Positions 26,281-37,478 of a stretch of DNA of 64,000 nt are shown piece by piece. This stretch comes from Bryopsis sp. KO-2023. Its lineage: Eukaryota > Chlorophyta > Ulvophyceae > Bryopsidales > Bryopsidaceae. Each line of letters starts with the position of its first letter. The stretch's first letter is position 1. Both the position numbers and the translations under genes were made by a program. Location: positions 1,550,001 through 1,614,000 of the forward strand of contig BSYQ01000011.1 in the NCBI GenBank assembly GCA_030272585.1. The letters run 5' to 3'. Below the pieces are notes generated by a model. That model had not been told where the DNA came from. It searched no databases and saw only the letters and a list, made by a program, of their open reading frames with translations.

Positions 26281-26690
26281 ACCTGGGCCCGACCGGACCG
26301 GCAGCGAAAAACCGGTCCGGTCCGGTCCAACCTGTCTAAGGACCGGCCAACCTGTCCGGTCCTGTCCGGTCCAGCGAAAAAACGCCGGTCCTTGCAAGAC
26401 CGGACAGGCTTTGACCGGTCCTGGCCTGTCCCTGTCCGGTCCACCGGTCCGAAATGCCTGTCGAAAATGTGGAACGGGTTTCGACAGGCATTTCCGGCTT
26501 TGGACAGGCAAACCGCCAAATTCACCGGACTTAGACAGGACAACAACCGGTCTTGGACAGGCCCACAACCTTTCAAAGACCGGCCCACAACCTGTCGAAG
26601 ACCGGTTAAACACCGGTCCAGACAGTGCAAATCGGCGGTTTCAGACAGAAGTTTACCTGTCTTGGACAGGTCAAGCGCCTGTCGAAACAG
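26281..26690. repeat. 5' subterminal ACCGGTCC / CCTGTC motif array of the hAT
   Basis: Dense, irregular copies of GACCGGTCC, CCTGTCC, GACAGG and AAGACCGG in both orientations. Likely transposase-binding region by analogy with subterminal motifs of plant Ac/Ds and related hATs. Confidence 0.75.
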
Positions 26691-26733
26691 GAACAACCTC
26701 GCGCGATGTGTGAAAGTGTGAACGTCACTGCAG

Positions 26734-26740
26734 TATAAAA
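26734..26740 (+). promoter_or_regulatory. TATA box of the transposase gene
   Basis: TATAAAA 107 bp before the start codon at 26841, directly downstream of the subterminal motif array. Position and sequence fit a core promoter. Transposase binding to the array could therefore repress its own promoter; that is inference. Confidence 0.6.
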
Positions 26741-26840
26741 GAGAACCCTGCATGCGCGGAAAACCTAGCATCATTCCGCCTACAGCAAGAGCAAACAAGC
26801 ACGCACGCACGCACGTACGCACCAGGAAAGCCAACGAAAG

Positions 26841-29800
26841 ATGTCGCCAAAAATGACGCTCCGCAACAAGAAGACGGCCGGTGGGAAAAAGGGAGGTGGG
26901 ACGGAGGGGGGAAAAGTGGACACCGCGAAGGGAAAGGGAAAAAAGGGACCGGCGTCGAAAGCGGAAGGAAACAAGGGACCAGCGTCAAAAGCGGGAGGAG
27001 AAAAGGCACCGGCGGCGGAAGCAGCGAGTTTGCCGCCGCCTCCACCGCCCATGGAAGCACCCACGGTGGACACGGTGGACATGGCGGACATGGATGTAAG
27101 GGTGTTGCAATTTTTTGTTGGTGAAAAAAAAAATGTAATGAAATAATGAAATTTCCAGAAAATCAATTTGAAGATATGTTTTGTATCCTTTCAATTTCAC
27201 ATCTGGAATTTATAGTATTTGTTTTTTATCCTTGCAATTGCACCTCTGGAATTTATGTTTTTTTGTTTTTTATCCTTGCAACTTCACATCTGCAATTTAT
27301 AGTATTTATTTTTTATCCTTGCAACTTCACATCTGGAATTTATAATATTTATTTTGTTACCAGGTGGACATATTTGGAGGTTCATCAGGGAACCTTCGAA
27401 AGAGGTTGAGGGATGTCGCTGATGAGAGGGAGGGGGAGGAGGACGAGGCCATGCAGAGGATGAAGGCGCCCCGGGCAACAGGACGACTGCAGCCATTAGA
27501 AGGGTTTTACGAAGGGGAACTGGATTTCCTTGATGACAGCCCGCCCCCATTCAGGCTGGGGACACTGCCACCACCCGTGGCGAAGCCGCGTCAAGGTTCT
27601 GCAGGAAAGGGCCCTTCAGGTTCAGAACCATCACAGACATCACAGGTGAGATAAAAGGAAAACATGGAAATGATAAGTTAAAGGTCGGGATGGGTTGCAA
27701 ACATGATCCAACCACTGCATGGAAGTGGATGATTTAAAAACTGAAAATTGCTTTCCTTTCCCAAAAATCTTTGCCCTGGTCTTGGTCTGACCTGTCCAGA
27801 CCGGAAAAACAACCGGTTCTGGACAGGAGTTGATGCCTGTCCAGACAGGCAACAGCCTTTCCTAGGCAGGTAAAGCGCCTGTCCAGGCAGGTATGTCCTG
27901 TCCAGACCGGGTAAATAACCGGTTCTAGACAGGATGTGTTGCCTGTCCAGACAGGTATCTACCTGTTCTAGACAGGTATCAACCTGTTCTAGACAGGTTG
28001 TCTGCCTGTCTGGACAGGTCATATACCTGTCCGGACAGGCAAGTACCTGTTCACATGTAATGCCTTCTTCATGCTAACTATTCTCTGTTTTCTTGTGTCC
28101 AGGGGGAAAGCAGGAAGAGGAGACCCTCGGCAAACGCCTGGGTCAAGCGCCTCTTCCTCAAGCCCGATGGCACCCTCCATAAAATCAGTGATTTTACGGA
28201 GGGTGGGGAGGTCACACAGAAGCTTGTTTGCAGGCTGTGTGACCTCCCCGTGAGTTACCACCGCAGTTCCCTCACGACTGCGAAGAACCACGCCAAGGGC
28301 CACCAACTGAGGACGGAGGAAGATATGCGGAAGAGGGAGGAAGCGGGATGGTAAGAAAAAGGGACCCAAAACACTGTTGAATGTGCTGAAAAAGAAACCC
28401 AAAACACTGTTGAATGTGCTGAAAAAGAAACCCAAAACACTGTTGAATGTGCTGAAAAAGGGACCCAAAACACTGTTGAATGTGCTGAAAAAGGGACCCA
28501 AAACACTGTTGAATGTGCTGAAAAAGAAACCCAAAACACTGTTGAATGTGCATGTGAATCTGATGCATGGTGTCCAACAGAAACTGAAACAGGTATTATG
28601 TGTGTTGCAGGCCACGGGGCAACACCGACAGCACGTCGGGGGTGGTGGTCCACACGGTGGGGAGGGCCTGGAAACCGACGGAGCATGCATGGAAGGTAGC
28701 ATGCAAGAAGCTGGCGGAGTAAGTGTGTTTGTTTGTTTGTTTGTTTGTTTGTTTTTGTCTTTGTCTTTGTCTTCGTTTTTGTTTTTGTGTTTGTTTTTGG
28801 TTTTGAATGTTCATGTGCATGTGTGCTTCAGGTGGGTGGCGGAGGAAGGGCTTCCCCTCTCATTGGGGGAGTCAGAAGGATTTCTGGGTTTTGCCCGCGC
28901 CCTGAACGGCCGGGCAGCCCGGATTTCCAGACGGTCGGTGGGGCGGAAGATGGAGGGGCTGTTCCACGAACGCCTGGCCCGGGTAGCCCAAGAAATCAAA
29001 GGCCACCGAGATTTGCAGCAGCAACCGGCCTTCACCGGGGATCTGTGGACATCACGGTGAGCATTGTGTCTTTGATAATTGGTAATCTGAATTGTTAACC
29101 ATGCTGTTGTGTTTTGATTTGTTGTGATGTGTTTTGATTTGTTGTCATGTGTTTGATTCGATTTGCTGTGTTGTGTTTTGATTTGTTGTCATGTGTTTTG
29201 ATTTGATTTGTTGTGTTTTGGTGTTGTGTTTTTGCAGGGCGGGTGACAAGTACTTGACTGTCACCGCCCACGCCGTGGATGTCTCCACCAACCCCTGGCA
29301 GATGAAGGACTGGATGCTCGGGGTGTTCCACCTGGATGTGGAAAGGGCCACCTCCGCTGCAATCCAGCAGCTGGTGGAAGACCAGGTTCTCCCGAGCATC
29401 CAGTTGGAGGGGTACAGGCCCACCATCACCACCGATGCGGGAGCTAATATAGCAGCCGCATTTGACAAGTAAGTGAACCAACCAAAAGAAAAATACGGTG
29501 CTTGTTTGAAATTAAATGTAAGAAACAACCACAAGTTGAAATAGCATGCAATGTGATGCCTGGAAACATGTCCACCTCCCCAAGGAAAAACAAAAGGAAA
29601 AATAAAAACACTTAAGAGTATGTGTGTAACAAATTGCAGCCGAAACAGTCTCAACTGGGACTGGATGCGATGCTGCTGCCACATGCTCCACAATAGCATG
29701 ACGGCTGCCCTCAGCACCGCTCCCATTGGAATTCAGGACAGCCTGAAAAAAGCTACGAGGCTGGTGGAGTATTTTTCAAGGTAAGGACATGAAATGAAAA

Positions 29801-32073
29801 AAGTTATGGAAGTGAACAATACTATAAGGGAATATTTTTTTTTTTTCTAAGTTGTTAGTGTGCATTGTGGAGGACCTGTCTGGACAGGTCTTTGTCCTGT
29901 CCAGAAAAGGTTAATGTCTGTCTAGAACAGGTTGATTCCTGTCCAGACCGGTTCATCACCTGTCAAGGACAGGACGTTTTGCCTGTCTGGACAGGAAGTT
30001 TTGCCTGTCTGGACAGGACAGACCTGTCTGGACCGGTTTATCACCTGTCCAGACAGGCAAAACTTCCTGTCCTTGACAGGTGATGAACCGGTCTGGACAG
30101 GAGAAGGACCTGTCCAGACAGGTCTATTGCCTGTCTGTTAAAGGTCAGATATGACGTTTGTTTCTTTGTTTTTTGTGTAGATCTACCACAGCCAGGTTCC
30201 AGCTCGACACCCTGCAAAGGGAGGACCTGGAGGGTCGAGGCCAGGAGGTGCCCACAGATTCGGAAGACGAGGTGGAGGTGGAGCTTGTGGAGGGAAATAC
30301 AAACCCCCCCAAAGCCATCCTGAAGCTCAAAGTGCCCCAGGCCACGAGGTGGAATAGCACCTACGCGATGGTGGAGAGGTATGTCATGTTGTTGGTCATT
30401 TCTTTTGTTGTTGTTTTTTTTTTCCTTTGTGTTTGTGTTTAACATTGTTGTGCCTTGTGTGTAGGCTGCTGAAGCTGGAAAAACCGGTGCGTGCATGGCT
30501 GGATGCCCACCACACCCAACTGCCGGAAGGAGCGCTGGAAAGGGCGGACTGGTAGGCCTTCACATGAAGTCGTTTCGATGTAAATCCCAAGTAAACTATT
30601 TTCTTTAACCAATACAAGCGTACCTGTGGAGGGTAGAAAACAAAATTGAATTAACATGTTGTTTATTATTCATCAACTGTGTTTGTTGTTGTGTTGTGTG
30701 ATTTAGGGATGCATTAAGGGTGTGCGAAAAGGTGTTTGCGCCCGCCAAGGTGGTCTCTGACACGCTCGAGGCAGCAAAGCACACAACAGGAGGCATGGCG
30801 TTCCGAACCATGATGCGGCTGGCGGCACACCTGCGAGAAGGCAGCAAGGCACGAGATGCACCCCAGTTGGAGAAGGACATGATGAGGGTGGTGGCCCAAT
30901 GCGTCTACACGAGGATGGACGACCCCAACTGGGTGTTTGCAGGGCTGGTGCTGGGGTACTTGGACACAAGTAAGTTTCTGTTCATTGTCTTTGGTTGTTT
31001 GTTTTGAACTCCACTAGAATCCACTAGAATCCACTGACATCCACTGACATCCACTTCTGTGGTGTTGTAGGAACACGGACGGACTTTAAGTCCTTGCAGG
31101 AGGCCTTCAAGTGGGGGCGGGATGACAGGTGGCAGAACGTCACGAGGGACTGGTCCACCCCAGAGGCATTGTGGAGCGAGGTGAGCAATCTGTTGTGTGT
31201 TGGTTGCTTTCCGTGTTTCTTGTTTTGCGTGCCTGTTTGTTTTTATTCATATCTCCCTCCATTTTCTGGCGCTCCACTCGGTTTTTCTTTACAACTGAAA
31301 TAGTCTTTTTTTTATGTTTCATACATCATCCAACCGATTGAAAACCATGAAATCACAAAGAAGGAAGGGGGTGATCCATGTAACCGAAATCAGCATCCGA
31401 AAACAGAAAAGATCCTTAACTCCCTTATCCATATAAATCAGATCAGAGCGGTCATCCCCAGCAGGGATGTTATCAAGCATTCCCATGATGGATGTTGTTA
31501 TTCTGCCAGGTTCGAGATGAAATTGTGGCCTTAATGGTCCAGAAGGCCGAGGCAGTTCAGGAGCGTGAGCAGGCGGCACCCCCAGCCCAACCTCGACAGA
31601 GTGACCCACGTGCAGATTTCCTGCAATTTGAAGACGAACAAGCAGAGGTGCGGACGGAGACTGATGCCCCAGCTGGGGGATTGTTGCTGACGGCTCCACC
31701 AGGGGGTGATGAAACAGAACAGGGGGGGGGCAGTGGGAGTGGGAGTGGGAGCGGGGCACGGGGTAGGAGGGGGTTGGGGGGCAGAAGCGGAAATAGGTTA
31801 GGTAGTCTTAGGAGCATGTGCAGAGCAGAATTAGATAGGTTCGATCAGATTTGGGAAGGGAGAAGGACGGCCTGTCCTTTGTCCTTTTGGGCAACGGATG
31901 GGTCGTCCTACCCTCTGCTGAAAAGCATCGCCCCTGACTTTTTGGCGGTGCAAGCGTCTAGTGCGCACAGCGAGAGGTCTTTCTCAAGGGTAGGAGCTTT
32001 AGTTAGAGCCAGAAGGGCATCCCTTACGCCCCAAAATGTTAGGTATATGTCTTTTCTTAGTATGAACAAATAG
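26841..32073 (+). CDS. hAT transposase with BED zinc finger, 12 exons, 903 residues
   Basis: Exons: 26841-27095, 27364-27645, 28103-28350, 28611-28718, 28832-29056, 29238-29468, 29640-29780, 30181-30378, 30465-30551, 30707-30969, 31071-31180, 31510-32073. All junctions are GT-AG, phases agree, and the sum (2712 nt) is an exact open frame. Exon 1 is a Lys/Gly/Pro-rich basic tail. Exon 3 holds a BED zinc finger (CRLCD ... NHAKGHQ, C-x2-C then H-x3-H). Exons 5-6 begin the RNase H-like core with the first acidic residue in FTGDLWTSR and the second in ITTDAGANI. Exon 7 has the CxxH-type RCCCHMLHNSM, and exon 8 the conserved TRWNSTY-like ATRWNSTY. Exon 12 carries the C-terminal dimerisation block (YPLLKSIAPDFLAVQASSAH, then SERSFSRVG), whose Glu is probably the third catalytic residue. 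No catalytic residue is missing. Eleven introns is many for a transposase. Confidence 0.92.
27180..27362 (+). repeat. Tandem repeat in transposase intron 1
   Basis: Three to four diverged copies of a unit of roughly 45-60 bp built on ATCCTTGCAACTTCACATCT and GGAATTTATAGTATTT fill the 3' part of the intron. Confidence 0.75.
27774..28052. repeat. CCTGTC/GACAGG motif array inside transposase intron 2
   Basis: More than a dozen GTCCAGACAGG, ACCTGTTCTAGACAGG and AACCGGTTCTGGACAGG units, the same words as in both subterminal regions, placed between exons 2 and 3. Confidence 0.85.
28361..28553 (+). repeat. 33-bp tandem repeat in transposase intron 3, about 6 copies
   Basis: Unit of 33 bp (core ACCCAAAACACTGTTGAATG followed by TGCTGAAAAAG), with G/A variation at two bases between copies. 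Because 33 is a multiple of three it reads as an open 11-codon repeat (NVLKKKPKTLL), but it lies between clean splice sites and retention would meet a stop at the donor, so it is not coding. Confidence 0.9.
29866..30146. repeat. CCTGTC/GACAGG motif array inside transposase intron 7
   Basis: Another dense block of CCTGTCTGGACAGG, GTCCAGACCGG and related palindromic words, just before exon 8. With the intron 2 array and the two subterminal arrays, the element carries four such blocks. Confidence 0.85.
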
Positions 32074-32400
32074 GAGGGGGAAGGGGGGAAGGGGGGAAGG
32101 GGGGAGGGGATAAAAAAAAAACAAGGGAAGGGGAGAGGGGGGATTAAAAAAAAAAACAAGGGAAGGGGAGAGGGGGGATTAAAAAAAAAAACAAGGGAAG
32201 GGGAGAGGGGGGATTAAAAAAAAAACAAGGGAAGGGGAAAGGGGGGATAAAAAAAAAAACAAGGGAAGGGGAGAGGGGGGATTAAAAAAAACAACAAGGG
32301 GGTAGGGTGGATTAGAAAAAAAACAAGGGGGTAGGGTGGATTTAAAAAAAAACAAGGGGAGAGGGTGGATTAGAAAAAAACAAGAAGGGGGGGTTACGAA
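32074..32400 (+). repeat. G-rich tandem repeat after the transposase stop
   Basis: Repeats of about 35 bp of the form GGGAAGGGGAGAGGGG followed by GATT and a long A run, about eight or nine diverging copies, directly downstream of the stop. The strand is strongly purine-biased and the G runs could form quadruplex or triplex structures. Confidence 0.85.
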
Positions 32401-32567
32401 AAAATTAGGGGAAAGGGGAAAGGAAGGTGTTCATGTTGTGTGTGGGGATTAGGCAGCCAGTTGCAAACACATTTGTGCAGGTGGGGTGATAATATTTGTT
32501 TTGGGTTGGGTATTTATGTTGTAAGATTATTGTTTATGACTTCGCTTGCAACTGCAGGTGGATCCTT

Positions 32568-33126
32568 TACTTGACCGGATTCCACCTTTACTTGACCGGA
32601 TTTGACCTGTTCTGGACAGGAAAACGGTTCTTTGTGGACCGGATTTAACCTTTATTGGACAGGTGAAACACCGGTCTGGACAGGCTGGTGCCTGTCCAGA
32701 TGAGTGAGTCTGTGCGGTCTTGACCGGTGTTCAGCCGGTCTAAACAGACTTGCCTGTCTAGACAGGCTGAGTTCCTGTCTAGTAAAGGCTAGGACAGGCT
32801 TAGACAGGAGGTGGTTCCGGTCCAGACCTGTCCGACCGGTCGAACCTGTCCAGGTTACCGATTAGCGGCTTCTATGCCTTTATTAGACAGGAAATCACCT
32901 GTCCAGACAGGTCCTACCGGTCAGGACAGGAACGAATTCACGAGCGGAAATGAGGCCAGCCGGTCTGGACAGGCTCAATCCGGTCTAGTAAAGGTATACC
33001 TTTACTGGACCGGAAATGACCTTTATTAGACAGGTGTCGGACCTGTCTAGACCGGTCAGACACCTGTCTAATAAAGGTCATTTCCGGTCCAGAAAGTGAC
33101 TGCCGGTCCGGTCCGGTCCGGTCCAA
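32568..33126. repeat. 3' subterminal ACCGG / CCTGTC motif array of the hAT
   Basis: Copies of TTTACTTGACCGGA, CTGTCCAGACAGG and TCCGGTCCGG in both orientations up to the right terminal repeat, the counterpart of 26281-26690. Confidence 0.75.
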
Positions 33127-33146
33127 CGGGTCGGCGCCCAGGTCTG

Positions 33147-33154
33147 TTCGCAAG
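33147..33154. repeat. Right 8-bp target-site duplication of the hAT element
   Basis: TTCGCAAG, identical to 26270-26277. Confidence 0.9.
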
Positions 33155-33644
33155 TCAACATCGAGTCATTTTGGCGTCCTTCCACACCTTCAATGGTTCT
33201 TTGGGTGTGTTAATTGCCAGATTGTACAGCGTAGAGCGGAACAAGAACAAGGATTCCTCAAAAATTGTTTGTTTCATAGTTTCATGATGTTTAAAAAGTC
33301 TCCCCCCCAGGATCGTTCGACGTACATAACATGGCCCTGTTGAGAAAGTGAGGCACGCAATAACAAAATTTGGGGACTCGACGATCAGGTCGAAACAATC
33401 AACAAGAGCTTGGGATTTTGAAGGTCTCAAAGGGGACAGTAATCTTTGTAACTTTTTTCAGTCCAATTCACGGTCTTGCACATGTCTCAGCACTCAGCCA
33501 AACAGCGCCATCCTGACCGCGCAAAAGACGCTATGACCAGCTGCAGAACGGAAATATTTGTGTGTTGGAACTTCGTAAAATGCCAAGCGAACCCACCCCC
33601 CACTTACAAAGATCCTCCCAAGCTGTGTCCATGCGGTTGTCCGG
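33155..33644. other. Spacer between the hAT and Mutator-like elements
   Basis: About 490 bp with no recognised gene or repeat; host or older repeat DNA. Confidence 0.4.
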
Positions 33645-33653
33645 CCAACATCG
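33645..33653. repeat. Left 9-bp target-site duplication of the Mutator-like element
   Basis: CCAACATCG directly before the terminal repeat start AGTTATCTGG; recurs at 38168-38176. Confidence 0.9.
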
Positions 33654-33880
33654 AGTTATCTGGTGGTCCTAAAAAGGGGGGTAGCGTGCGCCCATCAGGG
33701 ATGTCAAAAAACGGGGATGGCGGAGCACCGCGGTCCGCCCTACTCCCAGGTGCGACATTTGCGAATAGCTGACTCACTCGCGACCATTTTCATTGCGCGA
33801 CGCAATCTCCCCACTGCTTTCTTTGCTGAAACGAACGCGGGCGAGACTGAGGCCAGGTGGACTCCGTTAGAAAGAGCGAA

Positions 33881-33911
<31 letters not shown>

Positions 33912-34342
33912 TGCGAGTGCTGAAAGAAGTGAGTGCCTGTTTGTATGTCGTTCGGAAACAGAAGTGGTCGAAGGGAGGTTCGACTCCCCCTCTGTTCCAG
34001 ATTTCGTCCCTTGCTTTCCGTCTTTCCCTCTCGTTCGATCGCCTGCGTACGCATGAGACGTACGCGCGCGCGTGCGTCGTGGTTCGCCCGTCGCCGACAT
34101 CGTCGTCGCTCGTCTTTTCTATCGGTGCGCACTGCCCACGCGCCATCAGCGGAGACCCTCACACTCCTCCCCACGACAGGCGACGAGTTCCGAAGCTCGC
34201 CAAGCTCGAAACTCCTCCTCGCCAACCTGCTTTTCTCCCTGTGACGACCGGACGACCGGGAGAAACCAACGCTGGCGGATTGGCAACTGTGGGGGAGCTT
34301 GGAGGTGGTGATATGAGGTAGGGCTGAGGGTTTGTTTATTTT
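33654..34342 (+). repeat. Left long terminal inverted repeat of the Mutator-like element
   Basis: Begins AGTTATCTGGTGGTCC, is GC-rich with GACGGC/GACGAC triplet runs near 33885-33915, and ends at GTTTGTTTATTTT. Its GC content is well above that of the element's interior. It reads open in several frames on both strands over 75-160 codons, which is explained by its GC-rich, stop-poor composition. Confidence 0.92.
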
Positions 34343-34980
34343 TTAAGAAGTCTCTCTTCTTCTGATGAATACATTACGGGCCTCAACAAAATGAATCAGG
34401 AATAGATGCAAATGATTGAGCAACCAGTGTCTCAAGAGTGAACCTGCCAAAGCTCTGATGCCGAAATTGCTTGAGAGGAATTTTTCTTATTGGAACATAT
34501 ATTTATTCCTTTTTTTTCAATAGTTTCTTCATATTTTTTGAAGGGGTGTTGGGGGAGGCCAACATTAGATATATTTGAGTATCGGGGAAGACAGAAAAGA
34601 ACTGTGAATTTGTTGTGTGCAGGCTATGGGAAAGAAGAGATGGGAGAAGACATTCACAGCAACGCAGCAGTTAGATGATTTCATCTCTTTGTTTGTCGAG
34701 GGGAGTGCCTTTCTGTTTTCAAGGATGGATTAGCGGCATTACATCGGGCTGCCGCTGCTGTCGGAAACCATATGTCTTTCACTGAACTTCTTTTGAAAGA
34801 TTCCAGAACAAACGGATACACATTGACCCAATGTGGGGTGAGTGCTATTTTTTTGAAAATAAGTGATTTGTTTGCTGAGTACCTCGATTGCTGCTTTGAT
34901 TCCGCATACACCATGTCCCTGTTTTTTTCCCTACATGCTTTTTTGTTTTGTTTTTACCCCGGTCTGAAGGATACCTAGAA

Positions 34981-35136
34981 TCGTTCCATGCAGCATGGAC
35001 CCTGAGCAAGTTTACTATGCAGCTGGTGGGACGGTGTCCAAGAAATCAGAGCGGATCGTTGTTTCACTGAATGGCATGGTGACAAGGATGTCCATCAATA
35101 GTGTACCAATCTATGCCTGGGTTGCCAGCGTGAATT
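34981..35136 (+). other. Exon-like segment inside the Mutator-like element
   Basis: After an acceptor-like TCCATGCAG the sequence reads MDPEQVYYAAGG and then KSERIVVSLNGMVTRMS to a stop near 35136. Near 34625-34732 another acceptor-like GTGCAG precedes a frame beginning AMGKKRWEKTFTATQQLDDF. Neither is recognised. They could be decayed transposase exons or captured host exons (Pack-MULE-like). Low confidence. Confidence 0.25.
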
Positions 35137-35517
35137 GATGTATTTGAAACAGGCTCATTGGTCTTGGGAGTTTCTCAGAAATTTTCTGGTTCAGCCTTGA
35201 AACTTGACGATTCAGGTCCAAGGGGATGAAATTCAGGAATGATCGAGTGCACAGAGTTTTGGGGAAAAGAAATAGTTGGAAAATTTTCACTGCTTTGTCC
35301 TGGGCTGAGTGATTCCATTTCTGAAAGACATGGGGCTTCATCATCGACGGTGTTGTAAAGTCAGGAAACATAGACTGGTGGACTGTGTGTAAAAACTCAA
35401 ATTGGTGTGTTCAAGAGTCTTGATATATTGATGCTGTTCATTCCCATATTTCTCCCATCAGGCACCACTCATTCGTCGGACTGCATCACGAGTCCAGAAA
35501 TGTCATTTTCGTTTTGG

Positions 35518-36222
35518 GTTGAACTCTTTTGTTCCCCACCCTCTCCATGAGCCACCATCCCTAGTGGGGATTCCCCACCCTGAAGAAACTCGACAATGAA
35601 TAAAAAAATAACTGATTGTTAATGGAAATTTCCAGTACAATAGAACACATGTCACATCATTCGAGAGACGTACAACGTTCACCCATCGAGCACTTGACTA
35701 AATTTGGAAGACTCGAAAGATATGTACCTAAATGATTTCGGATGGACATAAAAATTTGCATACATAAACTCTCACATCATTAAATCATTCTCACAAAATT
35801 TCAGCTCCATCTGAAAACATCATCACAGTGAGGTGAGGTTTGTTTGGACCGAAAGAGCTAAAGACTCGCTTAAAAGAAAACTTAATTTTCTAAGTTCAAC
35901 GGACCTCACCTCACTATGATGATGTTTTCAGATGGAGCTGAAATTTTGTGAGAATAATGTAATAATGTGAGAGTTTATGTATGCAAATTTTTATGTCCAT
36001 CCGAAATCATTTAGGTACATATCTTTCGAGTCTTCCAAATTTAGTCGAGTGCTCGATGGGTGAACGTTGTACGTCTCTCGAATGATGTGACATGTGTTCT
36101 ATTGTACTGGAAAATTCCATTAACAATCAGTTGATTTTTTATTCATTGTCGAGTTTTTTCACGGTGGGGATAGTGGCTCACGGAGAGGGTGGGGCACAGA
36201 AGAGTTTGATTCCCCTTCTCCT
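35518..36222. mobile_element. Nested foldback (long inverted repeat) element inside the Mutator-like element
   Basis: Two arms of about 310 bp (about 35518-35840 and 35905-36222) are near-complements, for example GACATAAAAATTTGCATAC against GTATGCAAATTTTTATGTCC. They are separated by a loop of about 70 bp and start with AACTCTT(T/C)TGT(T/G)CCCCACCC. Small indels and substitutions distinguish the arms, so it is older than the host element's arms appear. No clear target-site duplication was found. No coding capacity. Confidence 0.8.
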
Positions 36223-37478
36223 ATTGTGGTTTGACAATTGTCTCTAGGGTTTCTCCCCTTGTTCTCTTTCTTTTTCTCATGTTTCATGGATCACGAACGA
36301 GGTTTCTCTGTGTTCTTTTACTTGTGCTGATTTATTTAGTTGCATTGAGACCAAACAGGGGAAAGACCTAGCCCATCATTCAGCCAAACTGATTGCTAAC
36401 TGATATCGAACTCAACTCTCAACAATTCAGCAGTAATTCTCTGCCCCATTCCAACAAAAGGGGGACAAAGACTTGATAGGGTTCCAGAACACAAGCCAAT
36501 GCACAGTTCCTGCACCAACACACCGAAGGAAAAAAAAACAAAATACCGCCACCTAGTGATTCTCAACCAGACAGCCCTCCTTGTCGGGCGAAACGCACAT
36601 TTCCAGAAAAAACCCCTCCATCCATGCACTGAATTTCCTGTAACTCAAATTGTGTCCATGTTCTTCCTGTTCAGCCCATCCCTTCCATTCTGAACACCAC
36701 CTAACCCTCCCTGAGACACTTGAATTTGAATATTATAATCAAATTCCCAACCCACAACACACTGGTTGGTGCGTTCGTTCTATCCGTTGATAAAGCAAAG
36801 ATTCATGTAGCAGAATGTTCATGATCTGGACCTCGCCCTTCTTTGCCTGGATACACACACACGATATCACCTGCAAGGTTTCTTCTTTTCAACTTCAACC
36901 AGCCAAAAGCAATGCCAAAAATTCAGCAACAGGTTGAAATGTCGAAACCCCTGACCAGGGGTTTGTTTCAAATTAGATCTCATCGAGAATGATCGTCCCT
37001 CAACTCCTCACATTGATGATATGAGCCTGCAGCTCTTCAAAAAAAAGCCTTTTCATGAATTCACACCAATGTTTTGCACCGAATATAACATCCCCTTCCT
37101 GAAAAAAGCATACCAACAAACCCAAGCAATTTCTTCCTTGGAAGTGGAGCAAGGAGTTTTCTTGACTCTACCTTTTTTTGTCAGCATCAGTAGGAAATCT
37201 CGCTCAAGATCCATGCTACTGAATGGAACGATTCAGATTATCCTATCATCCTTCAGACCTTGTTAGATCTGGATTGAAAAAAAGAACAAATTGTATTTGC
37301 ATGACCCCTGGAGGAGAGGTGCACCATTTTGTAAGGGTTCTTGTCCGGTTTCCCTTAGGTAGTGAATTGACAAACCCCTCCAAAGTAAGAAAAAGGACAA
37401 AATTAAAAAAACAAAGGAAACCTAAAATAAATGCCTGTGTGATACATTTGCCAGTGGCACTCCACAGACACTTGGTAC
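36223..37478. other. Right interior of the Mutator-like element, unassigned
   Basis: Low-GC sequence with only short frames and no recognised domain. Nothing could be assigned. Confidence 0.4.

Larger units (their letters stand above)
26278..33146 (+). mobile_element. Complete, apparently autonomous hAT transposon, 6869 bp
   Basis: Short terminal inverted repeats (CAAACCTGGGC at the left, complement of CAGACCTGGGC at the right, then GC-rich CCGACC) are flanked by the perfect 8-bp duplication TTCGCAAG, the hAT signature. Inside lies one transposase gene on the plus strand (26841-32073) with a TATA box in front. Subterminal DNA (26281-26690 and 32568-33126) is densely packed with ACCGG and CCTGTC/GACAGG words, the kind of arrayed motif hAT transposases bind. 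All parts expected of a working element are present and I see no break in the coding sequence. The identical TSDs suggest a fairly young insertion. Confidence 0.93.

Noticed and set aside
28361-28553. Regular 33-bp repeats as a CRISPR array or a coding 11-residue repeat
   Set aside because: Head-to-tail tandem repeat without spacers in a eukaryotic intron bounded by good splice sites; retention would meet a stop codon at the donor.
28019-28702. Long minus-strand frame over the transposase exons 3-4 region
   Set aside because: Antisense shadow of the 33-bp tandem repeat and of clear transposase exons.
33970-33995. B-box-like GGTTCGACTCC in the Mutator-like terminal repeat, as a tRNA gene
   Set aside because: No A box at the right distance and no acceptor stem; a chance match in GC-rich DNA.
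33740-34321. Long open frames on both strands in the Mutator-like terminal repeats (also at 37500-38081)
   Set aside because: Open in several overlapping frames because of GC-rich, stop-poor composition; no domain, and duplicated simply because the arms are inverted copies.
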